From Burkholderia lata (GTDB taxonomy: Bacteria > Pseudomonadota > Gammaproteobacteria > Burkholderiales > Burkholderiaceae): a DNA stretch of 64,000 nucleotides. Both the position numbers and the translations under genes were made by a program. The stretch spans positions 248,001-312,000 of the forward strand of contig NC_007511.1 in the NCBI RefSeq assembly GCF_000012945.1. Reading direction: 5' to 3'. Positions 8,796-17,190 of this stretch are shown here, piece after piece (positions within the stretch are counted from its first letter, which is position 1; each line of letters begins with the position of its first letter). Below the pieces are notes generated by a model, which did no database searches, was not told where the DNA came from, and saw only the letters and a program-made list of their open reading frames with translations.

Positions 8796-9737
8796 ATGAA
8801 GATTACGCTCGACGAACTCCAGGCCTTTGCCGCCGTGGTCGATTCCGGCTCGATCACCGCGGCCGCGCAGCAGCTCGACCTTACGGTGTCGGCGACGAGC
8901 CGCACGCTCGGGCGGCTCGAGGAGAAGCTGAAGACCACGCTGCTGCGCCGGACCACGCGCCGGCTCGAACTGACCGAGGAGGGGCGCACATTCCTGCAGG
9001 ACGCGCGCGCGATCATCGAATCGGTCGAGACGGCGGAGGAGCAGATGCTCGCGCGGCGCGAGATGCCGTCGGGGCGGCTGCGCGTGGACGCGGCGACGCC
9101 GTTCATGCTGCACGTGATCGTGCCGCTCGTGCGCGGCTATCGCGAACGCTTCCCGAACGTCGAGCTGGAGCTGAACAGCAACGAGGGCATCATCGACCTG
9201 CTGGAGCGGCGCACCGACGTCGCTTTCCGGATCGGCCGGCTGAAGGATTCGACGTTGCACAGCCGGCGCATCGGCACCAGCCGGATACGCATCTTCGCGA
9301 GTCCCGCGTATGTCGCCGCGCACGGCCAGCCGCGCAAGGTGGAGGATCTCGACAAGCACACGCTGCTCGGCTTCACGCAGCCCGAATCGCTGAACGTGTG
9401 GCCGATCCTCGGTGCCGACGGCGAGCCGTGCCGTATCGAGCCGGGCATCCGGTCGTCGAGCGGCGAGACACTGCGGCAGCTCGCGCTCGATGGCGCAGGC
9501 GTCGTATGCCTGTCGGATTTCATGACCGCGCAGGATCGCGAGGCGGGCCGGCTCGTGCAGGTGCTCGCGCGCCAGACGCTCGAGGTCGAGCAGCCGATCC
9601 ACGCGGTGTACTACCGCAATACCGCGATCTCGTCGCGAATCGCGTCGTTCGTCGATTACCTGATCGAGGCGCTGGGCGGCAGCGGCAACGATACGCCGGG
9701 GCGGCGCAAGGCTGCGTCCTGGATGGAGCCGCAGTAG
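8796..9737 (+). CDS. LysR-family regulator (YafC-like)
   Basis: This is a 313-residue LysR protein. The N-terminal winged HTH is LQAFAAVVDSGSITAAAQQLDLTVSATSRTLGRLEEKLKTTLLRRTTRRLELTEEG, with TSATSR-like recognition residues. The effector domain begins about residue 90 (SGRLRVDAATPFML) and contains LERRTDVAFRIGRLKDSTLHSRRIG. It is divergent from dkgB with an operator-like palindrome between, the same arrangement as yafC/dkgB in Escherichia coli. It probably regulates dkgB, and perhaps the OYE/AKR genes beyond. The effector is unknown. Confidence 0.87.
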   Translation: MKITLDELQAFAAVVDSGSITAAAQQLDLTVSATSRTLGRLEEKLKTTLLRRTTRRLELTEEGRTFLQDARAIIESVETAEEQMLARREMPSGRLRVDAATPFMLHVIVPLVRGYRERFPNVELELNSNEGIIDLLERRTDVAFRIGRLKDSTLHSRRIGTSRIRIFASPAYVAAHGQPRKVEDLDKHTLLGFTQPESLNVWPILGADGEPCRIEPGIRSSSGETLRQLALDGAGVVCLSDFMTAQDREAGRLVQVLARQTLEVEQPIHAVYYRNTAISSRIASFVDYLIEALGGSGNDTPGRRKAASWMEPQ

Positions 9738-9750
9738 GCGGCAGGGACGA

Positions 9751-9813
9751 CGGGGCGAGGCACGCCCCGTGCGATTTGACGTGCGATCCGGCGTGCCGCA
9801 CTCGGGCACGCCG
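9751..9813. terminator. Two hairpins between convergent LysR and zwf
   Basis: CGGGGCG-AGGCA-CGCCCCG at 9751-9769 and CGGCGTGC with GCACGCCG at 9789-9813 form GC-rich stems in the short convergent gap. Neither has a T-run, so they may act as Rho-assisted ends or RNA-stabilising stems. Confidence 0.35.
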
Positions 9814-9824
9814 TCGTGTGGCGG

Positions 9825-11300
9825 TTACGCTTCTTCCGACCAGGACATCCCGTCGCGCGCGAGCAGCGCCGACGAAGCCGCGGGCCCGAACGTGCCGGCC
9901 GTGTACAGGCGCGGCCGGTCGCCGAGCTGCTTCCAGCCGTCGAGGATCGGCTCGACCCACGACCACGCGGCTTCGAGCTCGTCGCGACGCATGAAGTGCG
10001 TGAGGCGGCCGCGGATCACGTCGATCAGCAAACGCTCGTACGCTTCCGCGCGCCGCTCCGGAATCGCCTGCTGCAGGTCGAGGTTCAGGCTCACGGGCAC
10101 CATGTTCATGCCGCTGCCCGGTTCCTTCGCGAGCATCTGCAGCTGGATCGACTCTTCCGGCTGGAGCTGGATCACGAGGCGGTTGCTGTAGTGGCGCGGG
10201 CCGGTCGGGATGATCGAGAACGGCATGTCCGCGAACTCGATCACGATTTCCGACTGGCGGCGCTGCAGCCGCTTGCCGGTGCGCAGGAAGAACGGCACGT
10301 TCGCCCAGCGCCAGTTGTTGATGTGCGCGCGCAGCGCGACGAAGGTTTCCGCGCGGCTGTCTGCCGGCACGTTGTCTTCCTCGAGATAGCCCTTCACCGG
10401 CTGGCCGTCGACCGCGCCGGCCGTGTACTGGCCGCGCACCGTGTCGCGCGCGACGTCCGCCACTGCCATCGGCCGCAGGGAGCGCAGCACCTTCAGTTTC
10501 TCGTCGCGCACCGCGTCCGGGTCGAGCGACACCGGCGGTTCCATCGCGACGATGCACAGCAGCTGCAGCAGGTGGTTCTGCACCATGTCGCGCAGCGCGC
10601 CGGTATGGTCGTAGAAGCCCGCGCGGCTGCCGACCCCGACCGACTCCGCCACCGTGATCTGCACGCTGCGGATGCTCGGCGCCTGCCACAGCGGCCCGAA
10701 GATCGGGTTGCCGAAGCGCAGCACCATCAGGTTCTGCACGGTTTCCTTGCCGAGATAGTGGTCGATCCGATAGATCTGCGATTCTTCGAAGTGCTTGCCG
10801 ACCGCATCGTTGATCGCCTTCGCCGACGCGAGATCGTGGCCGAGCGGCTTTTCGAGGACGACGCGCGAGTGCTTGTCGACGAGATGCGCGGCCGACAGGT
10901 TGTCGCAAATGGTGGTGAACAGCTCCGGCGACGTCGACAGGTAGAACACGCGGATCGCGTCGCCGCGCGCCGCTTCCGCGAGCCGCAGGTAGTCGTCCGG
11001 CGCGTTCACGTCGATCAGCACGTACTTGAACAGGTCGAGGAAACGGCTCCAGGCGGCGGGATCGAACGCCTTTTCGTCGATGAACGGGCGCGACTGCTCG
11101 TCCATGAACTTGCGATAACCATCGATGCCCCAGTCGCGGCGGCCGACTGCGATGATGCGCGTTTCAGGCGGCAGGTTGCAGTGCAGGTGCGCCATGTACA
11201 GCGCGGGCAACAGCTTGCGGGCGGCCAGGTCGCCGCCGCCGCCGAAGATGATCATGTCGACGGGCCGGTCGGCTCCGGTCTGGGTAGGCTGATTCGTCAT
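9825..11300 (-). CDS. zwf: Glucose-6-phosphate 1-dehydrogenase
   Basis: This 491-residue cytoplasmic enzyme oxidises glucose-6-phosphate to 6-phosphogluconolactone with NAD(P)+, feeding the Entner-Doudoroff and pentose phosphate routes. The dinucleotide loop is GGGGDLAARKLLPALY at about residue 20, slightly unusual in having GGGGD rather than GASGD. The substrate and catalytic motif is RIDHYLGKETVQNLMVLRFGN at about 180, with VVLEKPLGHDL before it. The tail has the normal FMRRDELEAAWSWVEPILDGW. The start MTNQPTQTG is chosen because GGGAGG... lies close upstream and family N-termini begin there. It is monocistronic in this window; the pgl, edd and hexR partners are not adjacent. Confidence 0.95.
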   Translation of the reverse strand: MTNQPTQTGADRPVDMIIFGGGGDLAARKLLPALYMAHLHCNLPPETRIIAVGRRDWGIDGYRKFMDEQSRPFIDEKAFDPAAWSRFLDLFKYVLIDVNAPDDYLRLAEAARGDAIRVFYLSTSPELFTTICDNLSAAHLVDKHSRVVLEKPLGHDLASAKAINDAVGKHFEESQIYRIDHYLGKETVQNLMVLRFGNPIFGPLWQAPSIRSVQITVAESVGVGSRAGFYDHTGALRDMVQNHLLQLLCIVAMEPPVSLDPDAVRDEKLKVLRSLRPMAVADVARDTVRGQYTAGAVDGQPVKGYLEEDNVPADSRAETFVALRAHINNWRWANVPFFLRTGKRLQRRQSEIVIEFADMPFSIIPTGPRHYSNRLVIQLQPEESIQLQMLAKEPGSGMNMVPVSLNLDLQQAIPERRAEAYERLLIDVIRGRLTHFMRRDELEAAWSWVEPILDGWKQLGDRPRLYTAGTFGPAASSALLARDGMSWSEEA

Positions 11301-11468
11301 GGGAGGTTCGCGGTTTGAAACGGGGAACGTGAAACGAACGTCGAGGCACCGGGCGCCGATACGTGAACGCACCAGTACGTGAAAACACTAATAGTGCACG
11401 GTTTTGATGGATTGCGTATGGGTTCCCCCGGATGTAACAGCGCTTGCATTCCGTATGATCGCCCCATT

Positions 11469-11488
11469 ATGATTGAGCGCTCACTCAT
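11469..11488. promoter_or_regulatory. TetR operator 1 (upstream of the TetR gene)
   Basis: The 20-base site fits ATGAnTGAnnnnTCAnTCAT exactly and is nearly fully palindromic with a GAGCGCTC core. It lies 15 bases before the GTG start of the TetR gene. The same pattern recurs at 12203-12222 before the SDR gene, so this is very likely the autoregulatory operator. Confidence 0.75.
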
Positions 11489-11502
11489 TAAAGGAATCGA
11501 AC

Positions 11503-12081
11503 GTGGCCCGTCCGCGCAGTCCCGACAAGCACGAAGCCATCCTCGCCGCGGCCGCACGCGCGCTCGCCGAGGACGGCGCAACCGCGACGACCGCACGTAT
11601 CGCGCGGCTCGCCGGTGTGGCGGAAGGCACGGTGTTCACGTATTTCGAGACCAAGGACGCGTTGCTGAACGCGTTGTACCTGAGCCTGAAGGCGGACATG
11701 CGCGACGCGATGATGACGGGTTACCCGGAGAGCGCGCCGGTCGAGCAGGCGCTGCGGCACGCGTGGAACGGCTATGTGTCGTGGGGCGTCGCGAATCCGG
11801 ACGGGCGGCGCGCGCTGCAGCAGCTCGGCGTGAGCGGGCGTATCGACGACGCGCATCGCGCGGCCGGCGCCGAAGGCTTCGGCGGGATCAATGCGCTGCT
11901 GCGCGAGCAGGTTGCGGCGTCGGGCGCGCTGAAACCCGACGAAGCACATGCGTTCTGCGCGGCGCTGTTTACGTCGATCGCGGAAACGGCGATGGAATCG
12001 GTCGCGCGCGATCCGGCGCGGGCCGATGCGTACCGGGAGGCCGGGTTTCGCGCGTTGTGGGCCGTGTTGCACGCGGTGTAA
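11503..12081 (+). CDS. TetR-family regulator of the adjacent SDR gene
   Basis: This protein of about 192 residues starts at the GTG preceded by GGAAT and begins VARPRSPDKHEAILAAAARALAEDG. The longer frame would start inside the operator. The HTH is TTARIARLAGVAEGTVFTYFETKDALLNALY. The ligand domain is of the TetR_C type seen in small SDR-linked repressors. Two copies of one 20-base palindrome, before this gene and before the SDR gene, make it a likely self-repressor that also represses the SDR gene. The inducer is unknown. Confidence 0.87.
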   Translation: MARPRSPDKHEAILAAAARALAEDGATATTARIARLAGVAEGTVFTYFETKDALLNALYLSLKADMRDAMMTGYPESAPVEQALRHAWNGYVSWGVANPDGRRALQQLGVSGRIDDAHRAAGAEGFGGINALLREQVAASGALKPDEAHAFCAALFTSIAETAMESVARDPARADAYREAGFRALWAVLHAV

Positions 12082-12202
12082 GGCAACGGTTGCCGCCGTG
12101 GTGGCGTGGGCGGATTCACGTTCACGCGCTGCGGCGAGGACGGGTAGCGGGTTTCAGGCAGGGTGATGGCGGTCATGAACGACCGGTACATCGTCGTTAT
12201 TA

Positions 12203-12222
12203 ATGAGTGAGTAATCATTCAT
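12203..12222. promoter_or_regulatory. TetR operator 2 (upstream of the SDR gene)
   Basis: A second exact match to ATGAnTGAnnnnTCAnTCAT, 34 bases before the SDR start codon. Agreement in 12 fixed positions with operator 1 supports one repressor binding both. Confidence 0.75.
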
Positions 12223-12255
12223 TTTGTGGTTTCACCTCGATCAAGGAGTGGAAAA

Positions 12256-13131
12256 ATGTCGAAAGTCTGGCTGGTAACAGGGGCCGCACGCGGCCTGGGG
12301 CGAGCGATTTCGGAGGCCGTGCTGGCGGCGGGCGACCGGCTGGTGGCCGGTGCGCGCGATCCCGCGCGGCTGGCCGATCTGGCCGAGCGTCATGGCGACC
12401 GGCTGCTGCCGGTCGCGCTCGACGTCACCGACGAAGCGGCGGCCGCGCAGGCCGTCGCGGCGGCGCGCGACGCGTTCGGCCGCATCGACGTGCTGGTGAA
12501 CAATGCGGGCTACGGCCATACGGCGCCGTTCGAGCAGATGGGCGCCGACGATTTCCGCGACCAGATCGAAACGAACCTGTTCGGCGTGATCAACCTGACG
12601 CGTGCGGTGCTGCCGACGATGCGCGCGCAGCGCGCGGGGCACATCTTCCAGGTGTCGTCGGTCGGCGGGCGTACGTCGACGGCCGGCCTGTCGGCGTATC
12701 AGGCGGCGAAGTGGGCGGTCGGCGGATTCAGCGACGTGCTGTCGAAGGAAGTCGCGCCGTTCGGCGTGCGTGTCTGCACGCTTGAACCGGGCGGGATGCG
12801 CACCGACTGGGCCGCTCAGGCGAAGCGCGGTATCGACGGCCTGCTGCCCGACTATCAGCCGTCGGTCGGGAAGATTCTCGAGCTGCTCGGTGCGTACGGC
12901 GGCCACGAAGTCGGCGATCCGGCGCGGATCGCGGCGCTGATCGTCGAGCTGTCGCGCCGCGAGGATGTGCCGATGCGGTTGCTGCTCGGTGGTGATGCGC
13001 TGTTCGTGTGCGAGCAGGCGGAGAAGCAGCGCGCGGAAGAGGCAGCACGGTGGCGCGACACGACGCTGTCGACGCAGTTTCCGGATGCGAAGCTGCCGGA
13101 CGGACTGGAGGCGCTGAAGGGGCTGGAGTGA
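12256..13131 (+). CDS. Short-chain dehydrogenase/reductase
   Basis: This 291-residue NAD(P)-dependent oxidoreductase has a Rossmann loop TGAARGLGRAI at about residue 8. It also has the adenine-pocket DVTD, the NNAG motif in VLVNNAGYG, and the catalytic Ser (VSSVGG) with YxxxK (SAYQAAK). The PGG in EPGGMRTDW follows. The start is the ATG after AAGGAG. The C-terminal 60 residues (LLGGDALFVCEQAEKQRAEEAARWRDTTLST) match the branch often annotated as classical SDRs of 270-300 residues. Its expression is probably controlled by the upstream TetR through the 20-base palindrome. The substrate is unknown. Confidence 0.88.
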   Translation: MSKVWLVTGAARGLGRAISEAVLAAGDRLVAGARDPARLADLAERHGDRLLPVALDVTDEAAAAQAVAAARDAFGRIDVLVNNAGYGHTAPFEQMGADDFRDQIETNLFGVINLTRAVLPTMRAQRAGHIFQVSSVGGRTSTAGLSAYQAAKWAVGGFSDVLSKEVAPFGVRVCTLEPGGMRTDWAAQAKRGIDGLLPDYQPSVGKILELLGAYGGHEVGDPARIAALIVELSRREDVPMRLLLGGDALFVCEQAEKQRAEEAARWRDTTLSTQFPDAKLPDGLEALKGLE

Positions 13132-13259
13132 GCGCTGACATCCGCAGGGCTGCCCGGGCGGCGTGAGCAGCCGACCGATGCCGGCGCGTGCACCTCACTT
13201 GCGCGCAGGCATCGGCGCGGCAGCGCCCATGCGATCGACGGGCGTTGCCTGCCGTTACA

Positions 13260-13880
13260 TCAACCGGCCTGTTCCACCAGCGCCTGCAGTTCCTGCCCGG
13301 CTTTCGCGATCGCCGCCTGCACCGCCTCGGCACCCAACACGGTGCCTTCCACGCGCACTTCGCGGATGTCGGTCATCCCGATGAAGCCGAGCAGATGCTT
13401 CAGATAACCGGACTGGTAGTCGAAGGGCGCATACGGGCCTTCCGAAAAGATGCCGCCGCTGGCGGTCACCAGATAGACCTGCTTGCCTTCCAGCGTGCCG
13501 GCGACGCCGCTTTCGCCATAGCGAAACGTGACCTGCGGCCAGATCACGCGGTCGAACCACGCGCGCAGCTGCGTGGACGGGCCGAAGTTGGTCATCGCGG
13601 AGCCGATCACGACGATGTCGGCGGCGCGCAGTTCGTCGACGAGCGCTTGCGCCAGCTCGACGGCTTGCGCCTGCTCCGCGCTGCGCGCGTCCGACGGCAG
13701 CATGCGGCCGACGATGTATGCGTCATCGATATGCGGCAGCGGATCGTTGGATAGGTCGCGCAGCGTGACGGCGCCGGCTGCGTCGCGCGCCGCGAGTTGT
13801 CGCGCGAGGTCGTGCGCGAAGCGCGTGGACAGGCTGTCGGTGCTGCGGGGGCTGGAGGTGATCAACAGGATGCGGCTCAT
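13260..13880 (-). CDS. azoR: FMN-dependent NADH-azoreductase / quinone reductase
   Basis: This 206-residue flavodoxin-like enzyme performs two-electron reduction of quinones and azo dyes. The FMN phosphate loop is LLITSSPRSTDSLSTRF at the N-terminus, the flavin-contact motif is SAMTNFGPSTQLRAWFDRVIWPQVTFRY, and the second flavin loop is TASGGIFSEGPYAPFDYQSGYLKHLLGFIG. All are characteristic of AzoR. It is divergent from an HxlR-type regulator with a repeat-rich spacer, the usual arrangement for quinone/electrophile-inducible azoreductases. Confidence 0.92.
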   Translation of the reverse strand: MSRILLITSSPRSTDSLSTRFAHDLARQLAARDAAGAVTLRDLSNDPLPHIDDAYIVGRMLPSDARSAEQAQAVELAQALVDELRAADIVVIGSAMTNFGPSTQLRAWFDRVIWPQVTFRYGESGVAGTLEGKQVYLVTASGGIFSEGPYAPFDYQSGYLKHLLGFIGMTDIREVRVEGTVLGAEAVQAAIAKAGQELQALVEQAG

Positions 13881-13911
13881 GAGCGTTCCTTTCGGGCTAA
13901 GATGAGAACCA

Positions 13912-13936
13912 GGTAACTTTTGATAACTTGGTTACC
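13912..13936. promoter_or_regulatory. HxlR-type operator between azoR and its regulator
   Basis: GGTAAC at 13912-13917 and GTTACC at 13931-13936 form an inverted repeat, with a near copy, GATAAC, between them at 13922-13927. Palindromes of the GTAAC-N-GTTAC type are usual for HxlR/QorR-like repressors. It sits 31 bases upstream of the azoR start. Confidence 0.6.
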
Positions 13937-14024
13937 AAAAAGCATGTGGAATGCTAGGGTTCGCGCCCGGGTCCCACAAGAACGCACAGGGTTGTGCCCC
14001 AGTCACATCGATGTTCCTGCCACC

Positions 14025-14426
14025 ATGCCCCGACCGAGCGACAACGACTGCCAGGCGACCCGCCAGATCCTCGACCGGATCGGCGACAAATGGAGCCTCT
14101 ACATCATCGCGACGCTGAGCGACGGCTCGCGGCGCTTCAACGAGCTGAAACGCGAGATCGACGGGATTTCGCAGCGCATGCTGACGCTGACGTTGCGCGG
14201 GCTGGAGCGCGACGGGCTGGTTACGCGGACGGTATTCCCGACGATTCCGCCGCGCGTCGACTACGCGCTCACGCCGCTCGGCGCAACGCTGCTGGAGCCC
14301 GTGATGGCGCTCGTCATGTGGGCGGAGAAGAACAAGCAGCCGATCGCCCAAGCGCGCGAGCGTTTCGACGACGCGGCTGATGCGGCGCCGGAGCCGGGCG
14401 TGGGCGTCGTATATCGCAGCCGATAG
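14025..14426 (+). CDS. HxlR-family transcriptional regulator
   Basis: This 133-residue winged-helix protein is of the MarR-like HxlR family. It starts with the expected N-terminal Cys region, [27 protein letters not shown], followed by [31 protein letters not shown] and the wing [12 protein letters not shown]. The Cys near residue 8 is the one that senses thiol-reactive compounds in QorR/YodB-type members. The start MPRPSDN is chosen because the family begins about ten residues before the Cys; the longer frame runs back toward the operator. It probably represses azoR and itself. Confidence 0.85.
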   Translation: MPRPSDNDCQATRQILDRIGDKWSLYIIATLSDGSRRFNELKREIDGISQRMLTLTLRGLERDGLVTRTVFPTIPPRVDYALTPLGATLLEPVMALVMWAEKNKQPIAQARERFDDAADAAPEPGVGVVYRSR

Positions 14427-14454
14427 GCGTGCGCGACGACTCGCCCCGGTCGGT

Positions 14455-15231
14455 TCATTCGGTCGGTACGGCGACCGGCACGCGCATCCGGTACAGCGAC
14501 ACGGCCTGGATCGCGAGCGTACAGACGATCGCGAGACCATAGGCGGGAACCAGGTCCAGCCGCGTGAGCGTCAGGCTCAGCACATGGAAGAACGCGGCGA
14601 AGCCGAGCAGCCCGGTTGCCATCCCGCGCATCAGTTGCTGCGCAGCGGCCGCGCCGCTCATGCGATGCGCGAACACCGCGAGGATGATCACCATGAACGG
14701 GAAGGAAGCCAGCACGCCGCTCGTTTCCGGCCCGACATACGGCGCGATCATCGTCACGCCGATCACGAGGCCCGCGATCAGCGCCATGCGCAGCGGCAGG
14801 TCCCAGCGCGGCGGATCGAGCCGCGCGGCCCTGACCGGCGCGGCGGGCACGACGCTCAGCACGAGCGCGACCGCAAGGATCGCGATCAGGAACAGGCCGG
14901 TTTCCGGCAACGCGCTGGCCTTCAGCAGGAACGCGATGACGGAAAACGCGGCGGCGGCACCGGCCAGTGCGGTGGGCCAGCCACGTTTCGCCAGCCGGCA
15001 ATATGCGATGCAGAAGGCTGCCTGCCCTGCGGTCGCGACGAGCGAACCGGCCGTCGCATGCGCGGCAAACGCGGGGCCGTGCTCGAGCGCGAGAAACACT
15101 GAGACCGGCCCCGACGTGAGCGGCAACCCGACCAGCAGCCCGCCGATCGCTTCGCCCCAGCGGCGTGCGGCGAGCGTGGCAGCGGCCAGCAGCAGCGGGG
15201 TGGCGACGAGCTTGAAAAGAAGATGATCCAT
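14455..15231 (-). CDS. Eight- to nine-helix integral membrane protein, unknown
   Basis: This 258-residue hydrophobic protein starts MDHLLFKLVATPLLLAAATLAARRWGEAIGGLLVGLPLTSGPVSVFLALEHGPAFA. The frame upstream of this Met lacks hydrophobic character and a ribosome site. A repeated GLLVGLPLTSGP-like motif and GLVIGVTMIAPYVGPETSGVLASFPFM suggest two inverted halves, as in small permeases. I do not recognise the family; a DUF-type transporter is likely. It is convergent with the HxlR gene and divergent from the following LysR gene, which may control it. Confidence 0.6.
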   Translation of the reverse strand: MDHLLFKLVATPLLLAAATLAARRWGEAIGGLLVGLPLTSGPVSVFLALEHGPAFAAHATAGSLVATAGQAAFCIAYCRLAKRGWPTALAGAAAAFSVIAFLLKASALPETGLFLIAILAVALVLSVVPAAPVRAARLDPPRWDLPLRMALIAGLVIGVTMIAPYVGPETSGVLASFPFMVIILAVFAHRMSGAAAAQQLMRGMATGLLGFAAFFHVLSLTLTRLDLVPAYGLAIVCTLAIQAVSLYRMRVPVAVPTE

Positions 15232-15482
15232 GATGAGCGGCACGACCCGGCCTACGCGACCCTCGAACGAAGCGCGCGCCGGGTATCGCGGCTTCAGGCA
15301 TGAAGCGCAGCCGCAATTCCGGTTGTGACGCATGACGGAAAAGCGGTGCATGGACGCAATCGGGGCATCGGCCGGCACGGCCATCGATCTGCGCCTGCCT
15401 TCGATATTGCGAGCCACCGCGGGCGCTGACAAACCATTTATCGACATACAATGCGTGAGTACAACTCACGCGTAATGCCATC

Positions 15483-16391
15483 GTGTTCGACCGGCTTCCT
15501 CCCCTGCAAACGCTGCGCGCCTTCGAGGCGACCGGCCGGCTGTTGAGCATGACGTTGGCGGCCGAGGAGTTGCACGTCACGCATGGTGCCGTCAGCCGGC
15601 ACATCAAGAACCTCGAAACCCATCTCGGCGTCGCGCTGTTCCAGCGCCTGACGCGGCGCATCGTATTGACCGAGGCCGGCGCGGCTTTCCTGCTCGACGT
15701 GAGCCGCACGCTGGGCGACCTGACGAAGGCGGCCGAACGGCTGCGTGCACACGACAGCGTCACGCGGCTGAAGATCAATGCCAGCGTGTCGTTCGCGAAC
15801 AAGTGGCTCGCGCCGCGGCTGCATCGGTTCAAGGCGCTTCATCCGGAACTCGACATCCATCTCGACGTGACCGACGCACATGTCGACCTGAACGAAGGCG
15901 AGGCCGACGTGGCGATTCGCTACGGCAGCGGGCGTTATCCGCGCGTACTCGCCGAGCGGATTCTCGAAGAGACGGTGACGCCCGTCTGCAGTCCTGCGTA
16001 TCGGGCGAAGATGGACGGGCTTGCATCCGTCGAGCGCATCGTCGACTGCACGTTGCTGCACGAGGACCGGATGCTGGCCAACTGGGAGCAGTGGTTCGCG
16101 CTGGCCGGCATTCGTGGCGCGCGCAGCGATCGCGGGCCGGCGTACAGCCACGGGAGTCTCGCGATCGAGGCGGCGATGCGCGGCGAAGGCATTGCACTGG
16201 GGCGCAGCGTGATCGTCGCGGACGATATCGCGGCGGGGCGTCTCGTCGCGCCGTTTCCGCAGTACGCGTTGCAGGCCGAGCGCGGGCACGACCTGATTTA
16301 TCGGATCGGCAGCAAGGACGATCCGAAGGTGTGCGCGTTGCGCGACTGGCTCGCGGAGGAAATTCGCGTGTTTCTGTGCGGGACGGACTGA
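15483..16391 (+). CDS. LysR-family regulator, GcvA-like
   Basis: This 302-residue protein with a GTG start opens RLPPLQTLRAFEATGRLLSMTLAAEELHVTHGAVSRHIKNLETHLGVALFQRLTRRIVLTEAG. That is the GcvA/AmpR branch of LysR HTH domains. The effector domain has LDVTDAHVDLNEGEADVAIRYGSGRYP and EAAMRGEGIALGRSVIVADDIAAGRLVAPF, as in GcvA-like proteins. It is divergent from the integral membrane protein gene on its left, the most likely target. The inducer is not known. Confidence 0.85.
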   Translation: MFDRLPPLQTLRAFEATGRLLSMTLAAEELHVTHGAVSRHIKNLETHLGVALFQRLTRRIVLTEAGAAFLLDVSRTLGDLTKAAERLRAHDSVTRLKINASVSFANKWLAPRLHRFKALHPELDIHLDVTDAHVDLNEGEADVAIRYGSGRYPRVLAERILEETVTPVCSPAYRAKMDGLASVERIVDCTLLHEDRMLANWEQWFALAGIRGARSDRGPAYSHGSLAIEAAMRGEGIALGRSVIVADDIAAGRLVAPFPQYALQAERGHDLIYRIGSKDDPKVCALRDWLAEEIRVFLCGTD

Positions 16392-16461
16392 ATGCCGGCG
16401 GCATTGGCCGCGACGGCGAGCGCGACAGGCATCGTTGCGCTCGCGTCCTCCGACGACACGA

Positions 16462-16498
16462 CGGGCTGGACGCGGCCGTAGTCGCCGCGTCCAGCCCG
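16462..16498. terminator. Bidirectional hairpin between convergent genes
   Basis: A perfect 15-base-pair stem (CGGGCTGGACGCGGC with GCCGCGTCCAGCCCG) has a 7-base loop, centred between the ends of the LysR gene and the peroxidase-like gene. No T-run follows, but the stem is very stable. Confidence 0.55.
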
Positions 16499-16526
16499 CG
16501 TGACCGCACGATCGCTCGGTGTGCGC

Positions 16527-17105
16527 TCAGCGCCCCAGCGCGTAGAACTCCGCATTCGGCCGCATGTTCGTCACGTTCGCGATGCGGTTGGACATGCCGA
16601 AGAAAGCCGAGATCGCCATGATGTCCCACACGTCTTCTTCGACGAAACCCTGCGACTTGAGCGCATCGAAGTCGGCTTCGCCCACCAGATGCGCGGCCTG
16701 CGACACCTTCATCGCGAAGTCGAGCATCGCCTTCTGCCGGGCGGTGAGGTCGGCCTTGCGATAGTTGGTGGCGACCTGGTCGGCGATCAGCGGATCCTTC
16801 GCGCGAATGCGCAGGATCGCACCGTGCGCGATCACGCAGTACTGGCACTGGTTCACGCTGCTGGTGGCCACGACGATCATCTCCCGTTCGGCCTTGCTCA
16901 GGTTGCCCGGCTTGTCCATCAGTGCGTCGTGGTAAGCCATGAACGCGCGAAACTCGTCGGGGCGATGCGCAAGCGTCAGGAACACGTTGGGGATGAAGCC
17001 CGACTTTTCCTGGACGGTCGTGATGCGTTCGCGAATGTCCTCGGGCAAGTCTTCGAGCGCGGGCACGGGAAAGCGGCTGATGGGGGCGGTGTTTGCGGCG
17101 GTCAT
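16527..17105 (-). CDS. Peroxidase-related enzyme (carboxymuconolactone decarboxylase/AhpD fold)
   Basis: This 192-residue protein has the AhpD-type redox centre VNQCQYCVIAHGAI at about residue 85, with the CxxC and following His. It is preceded by FRAFMAYHDALMDKPGNLSKAEREMIVVATS. It matches the group annotated as uncharacterised peroxidase-related enzymes of about 190 residues. The C-terminal MAISAFFGMSNRIANVTNMRPN is also characteristic. It lies 85 bases after acuI on the same strand, and its own upstream region has no copy of the acuR operator, so it is probably co-transcribed. A role in removing peroxide or a reactive by-product is inference. Confidence 0.8.
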   Translation of the reverse strand: MTAANTAPISRFPVPALEDLPEDIRERITTVQEKSGFIPNVFLTLAHRPDEFRAFMAYHDALMDKPGNLSKAEREMIVVATSSVNQCQYCVIAHGAILRIRAKDPLIADQVATNYRKADLTARQKAMLDFAMKVSQAAHLVGEADFDALKSQGFVEEDVWDIMAISAFFGMSNRIANVTNMRPNAEFYALGR

Positions 17106-17190
17106 GAGGTCTCCTGGATAACGTGGAACGGACGCGCTCGATGCGCGAGCCGCCGTCCGAATTAAGAAGCGCGGATGGTAGTCGGCGGCG

